DNA of 64,000 nucleotides, from positions 9,247,314 to 9,311,313 of the forward strand of contig CM068828.1 of assembly GCA_028554795.2 (NCBI GenBank), read 5' to 3'. The position numbers and the translations under genes were made by a program. The stretch comes from Sinohyriopsis cumingii (Eukaryota > Mollusca > Bivalvia > Unionida > Unionidae). The notes below the pieces were generated by a model. It saw nothing but the letters and a program-made list of their open reading frames with translations, made no database searches and was not told where the DNA came from. Below, piece by piece: positions 54,677-64,000 of this stretch (the first letter of the stretch is position 1; each line of letters begins with the position of its first letter).

Positions 54677-56482
54677 CATACATGCCAACCATTACGCTTT
54701 TGGCGTAATCATTAGACTTTTTTTCACTAAATTATGCATTTACGCATTTTCAGTATATCCCCCTCCCCAAAAAATTAATAATTTGTTTTCTCATTTTTAT
54801 TAACATCCCATTAATCCCACAGACCGTATTCTAGAAAAGACGGTTTCTATGTAACTACGACATAAGAGTATGCTTGTCCGAAGACTTGCATGCACTTTCC
54901 TAACAGTATTATGTTCTATTTATAGCAGTTGACCTATTTCCAAGAAATATGCTGGTTTCTACTTTTGACCTCGGTTTCTATTTATAGCAGCTGTATGGCT
55001 TAGTTAGGAGAGAACAGACAGGTTTTCAAACTTTTAATCATTGCTCGCAGATTCTTTGTTCTAATATGGTACAGAACCAGTCTGTAGATATTGGCACTAA
55101 AAGTTGAGTCAGATTTATTCTAGTTGATGCGTGTGTTAGAGCAAAATATTTTTAAAATAATTTCACAGATGGATTAGGGAAAGATGAAAAACCAATTCAG
55201 AGATGAATACATGAATTACACAATACAGCGTTCCTTTCTAGGGCAGCTTCATGCCCCCTGCAGGCTACATGGAAAGGATTTTAATATTGGCCATGGTGGT
55301 AAGACAAAGAAACATTGAATTAGCTTGTTTTACTAACTCCAATACTAAGGTCACTTCTTTTTTACAGCAGAACTTAATTCTGGACACGAATTTTATAAAT
55401 GCAGAGGCATTATATACCGAGTTCTTAATAGAACATGGAATACCCCTAGCGGTAGAAGACTATATTGGTCCTTTGTTCAAACAGATGTTTCCCAATTCCA
55501 AAATTGCAGCAAATATGCATGTGCAAGAACAAAATCATCTAATATTATCAGGTGTTTAGCAGAAGACACTTCACTTAAAATTGCTGAAGCCATGAAAATT
55601 GGGCCATTTAGTATTACAATGGAGTAATGATTATGACAAAAAGTTGTACCAAGTCTGTGTAAGAGACTTTGACAATGAAACAGGCAAAGTCAGAGTGCTC
55701 TTCTTTCATTACCAGAATTAACAGTAGATTCCACTGGAGAAAACATTTTCATTATTTGCTTGATAATGCTTTGAATAAACATAAGTTGGCAGAACTGTAT
55801 GGGGTTTTCAGCTGATACTGCACCAGCGATGACTGGAATTCATAAAGGAGTTGCATTCTATATTTTGAAAAATGTCTCCATCATTGTACATATCAGGTGG
55901 TCTCTGTCATATGATGTACCATGCTGCAGGAAATGCTGCTGATAAATTAGAAGAACTTTTGAAGTATCACGTTGGCACTCTGCCTGACAATGTACTTCAT
56001 GCGGACAGAGTTGATTTTTTTCATCTTATTTCCCAGCTAAAAGTAAAAGACCCAATAACTGTAAGATATAAATTTCCTCTTCTGTATCAGGTTATGAAAG
56101 GAATGTTGGTTCTTTACCATTCTAATGCTAACTGAGAGATTGTTCAGTATTGTTAACAAAAATAAAATGAAATTCAGATCCAGGCTCAGTAACCCAGTAC
56201 TTAGTGCTCTACTGGTGTGCAAAAAATTCATAGTCTTAGCTGGTACAAAGTGTTTTGAAATGCAGTATGAGAGTCTGTTGCTTTTTAAAGCTCAAAGTGT
56301 TATATACGAAAACTGAAGCAGTAATTGATGTTAAAAGTCCAGAGGGATAAATAAATCATTTTGTACATATGCTTATTGAATTTTTATCATGTTATATGTG
56401 GATTACTCTTTTTTTTCTGCTCGGATTGCTCTTTTTGTCCACTTGGATTACACTTTTTCCTCGCCAGGGGTTGTCATGTATG
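54677..56482 (+). mobile_element. hAT-like element, long copy, decayed
   Basis: The ends CATACATGCCAACC and, inverted, CATACATGACAACC are flanked by CTTATG and TTTATG, a 6-bp target duplication with one mismatch. End sequence and duplication length match the copy at 22952-24156. It is about 1.8 kb and carries most of a broken transposase gene. Confidence 0.8.
55220..56245 (+). pseudogene. Broken hAT-like transposase gene
   Basis: Pieces lie in several frames: the finger end (DFNIGHGGKTKKH) near 55275, INAEALYTEFLIEHGIPLAV near 55400, and CARTKSSNIIRC after a frameshift near 55520. FSADTAPAMTGIHKGV, the hAT catalytic-core region, is near 55810, then GGLCHMMYHAAGNAADKLEE near 55890. The C-terminal dimerisation motif AERLFSIVNKNKMKF is near 56130. 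Stops and at least three frameshifts show it is dead. Confidence 0.78.
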
Positions 56483-57740
56483 TTTATGCATTAACATACA
56501 ATTATTTGTATCATCCACTTCAATCTTTCCCCTCTCTGTTGGTCCATTATTGTAAATTTTGCCATTATTCATAGGTCTGGAGACATCGTCATATAACGCA
56601 GGCAAAAATCTTGCTATGCCTTTTTTATGACTGTATCTTCCTATGTTGTGTGTGTGTGTGATAGAGAGAGAGAGAGAGAATGGTAAAACTGATATGCTGA
56701 CAGACCAACCAAAAGAAAGAGATGTGGTGGTTGGGGAGACTTACCATAAAGGCATTTTTTTGATCATTCATCCCTGTGTTTCTCATTTGGTTGTTTAGTC
56801 TGTTGCATTACCAAGCAACACAGAGTGGAAAGGGGGGGGGGAGTGGCTTTCTGACATTAACATATTAAATAGTCTCATTTTATAACCTTTATATAAGGAA
56901 GAACAAAAACAAACAAAGCATTCAATAGATTACGGTATATGTGTGTGTCCTGATCAACAAATGTACTTTATAATCTCAACAGGCTATTGCAACTTTGTAT
57001 TATTGGTATTGTGAACACTGTATTTAAATCCAATGGAACATGTACAGCTAACTGTTATGATAAAATTGGTTCTTGTAGGTTACTTGGTGTAAGTTCAGCT
57101 TCAAGGGTATCATCAGGCCCAAATTACTTTTCTCTCTCATTCTGTAGATTTTCCCTAATTTGGTCCCTTACACGTGTGAGACAGAGAGAGAGATAAAAGA
57201 GAAAGCAGAGAGGATTTAGAAATTGTTTAGCATGTTTATTTCATTTATAAAATCGGATTAATATTTTTTCTTTTTATTTTCATACCTTGCTAATGGTTAA
57301 TCAGTGAAAATTCATCTCTGATTTAGAAAGCTTAGAAATGATAACTTACTGTTCAAAAATAGCCTGCTTTTGAAACAGTATTTATATGTGTATTAACAGG
57401 CCATGGGTAAATCACAATTGGATATACCGGCAGTATTGGTATATTAAATTGCTTTATACCAACACTTGAGAATTATATATATACACACAATCCATGCCCC
57501 ATTTAAGTTACCACATTAACTCAACTGGGGCATAAATGGATTTGATGATTGCGGTGTCCATTAAATTCTGCACACTTTTGTTGGATTACCTATAGTATTA
57601 GACTGACCATGCAAGGGCATGCTCCTATCAATTGTTATTCTTCTGTTAAAATACAGTTAAGTGAAATTTATCAAGAAATTTATTCTGTTGCACCTTTGTT
57701 TTTATATGAAAATAAATAGAAATCTTAGTATATTAAAATT
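56483..57740. other. Intergenic, low-complexity tracts only
   Basis: Short (TG)n and (GA)n runs lie near 56645-56680 and a G run near 56834. No gene seen. Confidence 0.6.
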
Positions 57741-57945
57741 GAATGTGTAAAGCTGAGCTGGCATTGAATTTGCAAAACAGAGAATGCACATTGAATTTGC
57801 AAACTGAGTCAGCATTGACCATGTAAAAAGGAGAATCTGCATTGAATTTCCAAAACTGAGAGTCAACATTGAATTTGCAAACCTTGAGTCAGTATTGACC
57901 ATGTAAAATTGAGAATCCACATTGAATTTGCAAAACTGAATATGC
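57741..57945. repeat. ~30/60-bp tandem repeat
   Basis: CATTGAATTTGCAAAACTGAG alternates with CATTGACCATGTAAAA-type units. Confidence 0.8.
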
Positions 57946-58149
57946 AACTAATGCAGATGAATTCATCAAGATAATATCATTAATCGCTTAAGAATTATCC
58001 CATTTTACAAAACAATCAGAATTATAAAGATAAACCCTGTTTTAAACCTATCTAAAACAAGATATTTTTCTCATCTGAAAAACCTATAAAGTGTACACCT
58101 TTAAGTGTTCTTGGTTGTGCCTTTCTAATCAATGTTGAGAGGGTTAGCA

Positions 58150-59270
58150 TTTCTTTCCTTGCCTTGTCAATGCTAAATGGATTAGCAATTTTGCATAGCT
58201 ATACATTGCCTATCTAATGTTGAGAGGATTAGTATTTCTTGCATTGCTATACCTTGCATATCCAATGTTAAGAGGATTAACAATTCTTGCATAGATATAC
58301 CTTGTCTATCTAATGTTAAGAGGATTAGCAAATCTTTGCATAGCTATACCTTGCCTATCTAATGTTAAGAGGATTAGCAATTCTTGCATAGCTATACCTT
58401 GCCTATCAAATGATAAGAGGATTAGCAATTCTTTGCATAGCTATACCTTGCCTATCTAATGTTAGGAGGATTAGCAATTCTTTGCATAGCTATACCTTGC
58501 CTATCTAATGTTAAGAGGATAAACAATTCTTTGCATAGATATACCTTGCCTATCTAATATTAAGATGATTAACAATTCTTGCATAGATATACCTTGTCTA
58601 TCTAATGTTCAGAGGATTAGCAATTCTTGCATGGCTATACCTTGCCTATCTAATGTTAAGAGGATTAGCAATTCTTTGCATAGCTATATATTGCCTATCT
58701 AATGTTAAGAGGATTAGCAATTCTTTGCATAGCTATACCTTGCCTATCTAATGTTAAGAGGATTAGCAATTCTTGCAAAGCTATACCTTGCCTATCTAAT
58801 GTTAAGAGGATAGGCAATTCTTTGCATAGCTATATATTGCCCGTCTAATGTTAAGAGGATAAGCAATTCTTTGCATAGCTATACCTTGCCTATCTAATGT
58901 TAAGAGGATTAGCAATTGTTGCATAGCTGTACCTTGCCTATCAAATGTTAAGAGGATTGGCAATTCTTTGCATAGCTATACCTTGCCTATCTAATGTTAA
59001 GAGGATTAGCAATTCTTTGCATAGCTATACCTTGCCTATCTAATTTAAGAGGATTAGCAATTCTTGCATTGCTATACCTTGCCTATCTAATGTTAAGAGG
59101 ATAAGCAATTCTTGCATAGCTATACCTTGCCTATCGAATGTTAAGAGGATTAGCAATTCTTGCATATGTATATCTTGCCTATCTAATGCTAAGGGGATTA
59201 GCAATTATTGCCTAATTATACCTTGCCTTTCTAACAAACATTATAAGGGGAAAGCAATTCTTGCATAGTG
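58150..59270. repeat. 48-49-bp minisatellite, ~23 copies
   Basis: Unit TATCTAATGTTAAGAGGATT, AGCAATTCTTTGCATAGC, TATACCTTGCC. The edge copies are more diverged than the centre. Confidence 0.95.
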
Positions 59271-61446
59271 TTGCCTTCCTACCCAGTTATGATATAAAAA
59301 ACAACTCTCTTAACAAAAGTTTGAAATGGATTTTTTTAAATATATGCTCATCATTATAAAGACTAATAATAATTTAATTTAATTTAAATATTTTATGAAC
59401 ATTTAAAGAGAATTTTATTTTTGAAAGCTATGATATAATAGTAAAAATTTTCTTATTTATTCATTACAGTTTCCAGCAATCTGATTGATAAGGTGATCTG
59501 AATGTCTTAATTCTCACCTGCATGAACCAAACAAATTTCATCATTGGTCATGCCAACTGCTACTACATTTTGGACCATTTGCTGAGAACTATGGGTAAAA
59601 TAAATTGCAAGTGAATGTTTTCTTTACATTGACCATGCAGGTGGTTATCTGAAATTGTAGCATTTGTGTTTAGTTTACAAAGAATGCTGTGAATGATGAA
59701 TTAACATAAAAATGAAAACATACAAGTAAAATTAAAATTAGTCCAAAATTTAAATAGTATGGAAGAGAGAATGAGAAAGAAGCAGGAGTGCTGACATTCC
59801 AAAATGTTTTCCTCCAAGTAACTTTTTAGCAAGTAGACATACATTTTAACTTTTTTAAAGCTTTACCAAATAGATGGGCTTGGCTTCGGGTTTATGCATG
59901 ATGTATTTGCATGTTTTCTATGACGTTGTGCTCTGAACAAAGCTTGATAAAAGTAAACATTATGTTCAGTTCCATTTGCAATTAAATAAATAATTGTATG
60001 GACTTTTAAGTTTAAACATATCAGAAGTCTCTTCCTCTAAAAAAATGAAAGCTGTCCCTGTTGAAAATAAAATACAATTGAGCTGAAGGTTTGTTGTGAA
60101 TCACAGAGAAGTGCTGAATGTGTTTTGGGAATTTAGTCAAGGTCAGTTAACCAAGATAAAGAACAGGAGTATGAATTTAATTCGATAAATCAAAATATGG
60201 ATGTCTAGCCTGATTATTTTTTTCTAAAAGCAAGTCTAGCCATGGCTATTTATTGTGATTTGCAGCATGGCAATCTCTTTCCCTAGTTCTCTCATTTCAT
60301 AGGTGCTACTGAAGGTCAGAAGTATTTTATTTAATTGGTTTGAACTTAATGTTTGATCAGCCATTTTATAGGGACACTGGTTTTTGCTTTTCCCTCCTTC
60401 TTTTTCAAAGAAAGCATTGTTTTTTCACAGGAATCACATGTTCTCCCCTGTCTTTGCCCTTTCGAGATTTATCAGGTGCTATTATCAACACAGAGGAAGA
60501 AAAAAGTGGTGGTTTTACGTTGTCATGCACCTTTGGTGGCGCTCTACAGATTCGTATTTTGCATTAGGATTTTAAAGAAAAAGAATTTCCCCGGCTTTCC
60601 TCACTGGTTATACTGGTTATTTAAAAAAGACCTTGTATATCTTAGGTATAATGCAAAGAACCTTGAATTCCCTTTATTTTGGTGTATGATTGATGGGTGT
60701 ACTATAGGTAATAGAGTATACAGCTTGGCCTTACTTCAGATGTGCACCTTTCAAAAAAGTGCTAGCTCTACTTGGTCATTTTCACTTCCTGAACTTCAGA
60801 GGTAAATTGTATAAAAAAGAGCTGATAACATTTTTTACATTTTATATATTTGGTAATTCATTCATTGCACTTTCAGCTGCTGGTATTGTCTAGTCGGGCA
60901 AAATTCATTTTCCCTATTTTAATAGCTGCTATGTGTAGTGTACTTTAGACTAATTCAGGCTGATTTTTTAACACAAGGGAGCAGTCATTTTAGTTAGCAG
61001 TGTGCTTAAATCATGTAAAATTTCCAAAAGTACAGTATCCAAAAGAAATATCATCCACATTACATTAATGTTGCATAGAGGTATGCCAACATTCTCTCCA
61101 ATGTGCATGTTTTAAATGCGAACTACTTCACCTTATGTCACTCTCTCAAAAGTACATATTATCTGGTGAGCGCCCCCTTTATCATTTGGTTACAGGTTCA
61201 TGCAAATTATGGCTCCATCAAACCCACCCACCCACCTCTCTCTGTATAAAAAGTCTTCCTATTAGGTAGAGGCCAATATTATTTTCATTAACTGCATACT
61301 GAAAACTTATGAAGAAAAACAAAATCATTTTTAAGAATGAAGGTTGTTCATTAAATGTGCTTGGTGCTATTCAATGGTTTCAATATTGGTAAATATTGGT
61401 GTATTACTTAAACAAATGGGAAACGACTTTGAACTTTATTCATTTG
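59271..61446. other. Intergenic, no gene seen
   Basis: A + strand open frame at 60353-60805 (150 codons) overlaps others. It is rich in Phe, Leu and Lys as expected from T-rich DNA and shows no domain. I do not support it as a gene. Confidence 0.55.
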
Positions 61447-61672
61447 CGGGGCCCTAGGTGACCTGTTCGGATCATTCCTACACCTCTGTCCACATGAGTT
61501 TGAGTCTCTTCTCAACCAATGTGGGTTTTCTAGATTGCTTGCCTGTAGCTTCCTGTGTGGTGGTAGTTTTTCCTTGGGTCTTTCGAAGTTCTGCCTCCAT
61601 CAGATATAATGGCCACCAGATATAGCCTGTCATGTGCTGAAAAATGACATTAAACCCAACAAACCAAAGCAA
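61447..61672 (+). mobile_element. SINE family B, diverged copy
   Basis: GAGTTTGAGTCTC (B-box-like), then AATGTGGGTTTTCTAGA, TGCCTCCATCA and GTGCTGAAAAATGACATTAA, ending AACAAACCAAAG. The order matches the copies at 25845-26090 and 48218-48412, with many substitutions. Confidence 0.72.
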
Positions 61673-62013
61673 CCTGAATCACTTGAATATTTATCCACCA
61701 TGGATTTAAATTTTTAAATTGACTTTAGAATTGAGTTTGTAGGTAATGATGATTTTACTGACATGGAGTCAGTTTGTGCCAGGTTGCCAGTTTATTTTTT
61801 AAGTTCAGTGACACTTAAACCAAAACAATGCTGCTTAAACTTTAGGACGATCATACGATTTACACAGCATTTTTTTTTACTTCATACTACACTGAATTTT
61901 GCAAAAATGTTTACACTTTAATTAAAAGAGTAAAACTCAAAATGAAATCATTGTTTCAGCACAATTATCTTGTGATTTATTGTCTGTATATTTGGCAATA
62001 ATAAATACATGAT

Positions 62014-62225
62014 ATTTACATGCCAACAGGCTGTGGCCACAGTGTATAAGCTATGGTATTTACATGAATACAACAAAATGTGGGCACAGTGTATAAACTA
62101 AGGTGTTTACATAAAGACAACATAATGTAGGCATCAATTATAAACTATGGTATATCCATGAAGACAACAGATTGAGGGCTATGTGTATAAATTATGGTCT
62201 TTACACGAAGACCAAAAAAGTGTAA
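62014..62225. repeat. ~50-60-bp degenerate tandem repeat, 4 copies
   Basis: TGTATAAACTATGGTATTTAC, then ATGAAGACAACA-type blocks repeat four times. Confidence 0.8.
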
Positions 62226-63072
62226 TGGTACAGCTGATAAGTACAGTTTTACTTTATAATGCAAGTTAATGATAATGAAATTAAACGATTTTTCACTAAA
62301 CTGCAAAAGAGTTTTTTTCTATGTAATATAATTGCATTCTTGGTCTTTTAAAGTATGGGATTAAAAAAGATGGGGCAAGAGCCTCCTTAATTAATTCTTA
62401 TTTTCTTCACCCCCACCCCATTTATATCTTATCACATGAGTAGTCACGTTCTAATTTATCATAATGTGTACCCTTCATTGGTCAGCGCAAAATAACTGTA
62501 ACTGTCCTTGTCGTTTGTGAAATCGCCTATTAGTTTTTACCCTGTGGTATACCCTACTTCAATTAGTCACTTCAAACTCCCTTCATTGTACGTATCAGAT
62601 CCCTAGAATGTAACTAAAAATAGGTCAATTACCTGCATTCCTAATATTTTCGAATACACCTTTCTTATTCAATAATCATTATATTTCATTCTGCTAAAAT
62701 AATTAGCTTTTACATCCACGTGGTTTGATGTGATCCTTTTTTCGTCTGTGATAAAAAATCTCAACCTTCATTAATTATAGCAATGATAAATGTACAGCCT
62801 TATTCTGGAATGTATATCGCTTCATGTAGCTTTGTGTTTTTCCATATTGTTTTTTTCAAAAACCTGCTATATACGAATAAAGCAACATCAGTGTTTAATA
62901 ATTGTGGATAACGCCTAGAAAAAGTCGTACACTGCCTGGTATGACGCAATTTCTAAACGAAAGAATAATACGTAATAAATAGCGCCAAAATGAAAACGGT
63001 TGTGTATATATTTAGATACGAATATGATGTCCACACCTGAGATGAACGAAGTTCCAACAGTTTGTGTCCTAG
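62226..63072. other. Intergenic, 3' of the - strand gene
   Basis: AT-rich, no supported feature. Confidence 0.6.
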
Positions 63073-63078
63073 ATTTAT
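63073..63078 (-). promoter_or_regulatory. Poly(A) signal of the - strand gene
   Basis: AATAAA on the - strand, 58 bases beyond the stop codon of the unrecognised gene at 63136-63843. Confidence 0.5.
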
Positions 63079-63135
63079 TACCACATGCAGTGGAAGCTGC
63101 ATGGCAAGTAACTCGTGCACAAACATATACACTCT

Positions 63136-63843
63136 TCAGCCTTGAAACATATTGTCATCTGGACCTCGAATGGTAACAATACTTTTCCTGCTGCTAATGT
63201 CCGTACTGTAGGCAAGTGGGTGTAGAGAATCAAAATCATCATCCTCTAGAATTGTAATCGTGCTAACATTGAAAGGCTTCCGTCTGATTTTATCAGGTAG
63301 ACTTGAACTTGTAATTTCAGGTTGTTTGAGAATTCCAGCCCATTCTATTTTATTTCGTTTTGCAATGGATTCGAAGGACTCGTAGTCTGTTTTCATTTTT
63401 TCTATTTCAAAGCCCTTACTCTGAATATTTGGAAGAGAAGTGTTGTTCTCATTTTCAACCTTTTCGTCGTTTCTTTTTAATATTCCCTTTGGCTTGCTTG
63501 GCTTTCTTTTCTTAACTATTGGCTCCAGTTTCCTTGGCGTCACTTGGGGCGCAAAATGAAAGTTTATTTTATTCTTTCTATCATGCAACATGCAAGGTCT
63601 GTTCGGGAATGGTTCTGAACTTGCATTTAAGCGAGATTCCATTGGTCGAGACATAGTCGGGTACCGGATCATTTTGGTATTCTCCAAGGCTAGTGTGCGC
63701 ATGCGCTCAATGTTGGCCAGCATGCTTTGCTCCTCTTTGCTCTGGATGGACCGACGAAGCTTTCGAATTTTCTCCAGATACTCTTGCTGCTTCTGGCTGA
63801 CCATGTTGTATCGGTCCAACCACTCCGCCATGGCCACGGTCAT
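63136..63843 (-). CDS. Unrecognised basic protein with N-terminal coiled coil
   Basis: An uninterrupted 235-codon frame that I do not recognise. Residues 8-55 (WLDRYNMVSQKQQEYLEKI onward) are Leu/Lys/Glu-rich and look like a coiled coil. Residues 100-125 are a Lys/Pro-rich basic stretch with PKGILKR. A second GILK occurs near residue 173 (WAGILKQPE), and an acidic EDDDFDS patch lies near residue 205. There is no signal peptide or membrane segment. Two starts are possible. The first ATG has a poor context; the fifth codon, ATG in GCCATGGCG, matches the Kozak consensus and is more likely. A splice acceptor (TTTGTTTCAG, ending near 63855) lies just upstream, so a 5' exon, coding or not, probably lies beyond the window. 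The frame's composition differs sharply from the surrounding AT-rich DNA, which supports a real gene. Confidence 0.72.
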   Translation of the reverse strand: MTVAMAEWLDRYNMVSQKQQEYLEKIRKLRRSIQSKEEQSMLANIERMRTLALENTKMIRYPTMSRPMESRLNASSEPFPNRPCMLHDRKNKINFHFAPQVTPRKLEPIVKKRKPSKPKGILKRNDEKVENENNTSLPNIQSKGFEIEKMKTDYESFESIAKRNKIEWAGILKQPEITSSSLPDKIRRKPFNVSTITILEDDDFDSLHPLAYSTDISSRKSIVTIRGPDDNMFQG

Positions 63844-64000
63844 CCTTTTCTGCCTGAAACAAAGACATGAAAAACATGATTGGAGCTATAGGTTTGTTAT
63901 GTACAACAGCACGAGAGAATAATAGTTTGAAGTCGAGTTGTAAGTCTTTCTCAAGTGCACTGTAATGTAAATACAGCTACACGTTTTTCGTGGTGTTATA

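Noticed and set aside
60340-60805. 150-codon + frame in the intergenic region
   Set aside because: Three overlapping frames, T-rich composition, no domain and no convincing start context.

Overview
This is a eukaryotic window, AT-rich and dominated by introns. Seventeen exons on the + strand, with matching splice phases, encode about 827 residues of Integrator complex subunit 4 (INTS4) from 8669 to the stop codon at 53319. The 5' exons (roughly the first 135 residues by comparison with vertebrate INTS4) are not visible and probably lie upstream of base 1. The organism is a metazoan. The two tRNA-headed SINE families, the hAT and Tigger-like DNA transposons and the many minisatellites fit a lophotrochozoan, most likely a bivalve or other mollusc; that is inference, not proof.

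Layout: 1-8668 is upstream or intronic sequence with an old degenerate tandem repeat (about 1465-3155) and a large 38-bp minisatellite (3407-8225). 8669-53319 is the INTS4 gene body. Its introns carry a decayed LINE (about 17402-19092), a hAT element with a 6-bp target duplication (22952-24156), a hAT element with a perfect 8-bp duplication (12013-12758), a Tigger-like element (about 39364-41233), two copies of a small TA-flanked MITE, seven SINE copies and more than fifteen minisatellites. 53320-53614 is the 3' UTR with two AATAAA signals. 53615-63072 is intergenic, with a second decayed hAT element (54677-56482), an eighth SINE and more tandem repeats. A second, unrecognised gene lies on the - strand at 63136-63843; its 5' exon is probably beyond the splice acceptor at about 63855.

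The most unusual structure is a set of minisatellites seeded from INTS4 splice junctions. Exon 13's last 29 bases plus its 5' splice site are copied 52 more times downstream at an exact 51-bp period, giving a field of near-perfect AAG|GTAAGT donors. Exon 15 is preceded by six extra copies of its own 3' splice site with 23 bases of exon, at an exact 71-bp period. The 3' end of the intron before exon 8 is tandemly copied at 48 bp, half of the copies keeping the AG, and was later split by a hAT insertion. A 41-bp array runs to within 15 bases of exon 10. The long open frames in the repeats (for example a 907-codon one on the - strand at 36503-39226) are by-products of periods or triple periods divisible by three, not genes. 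I found no operon, CRISPR or other multi-gene system.
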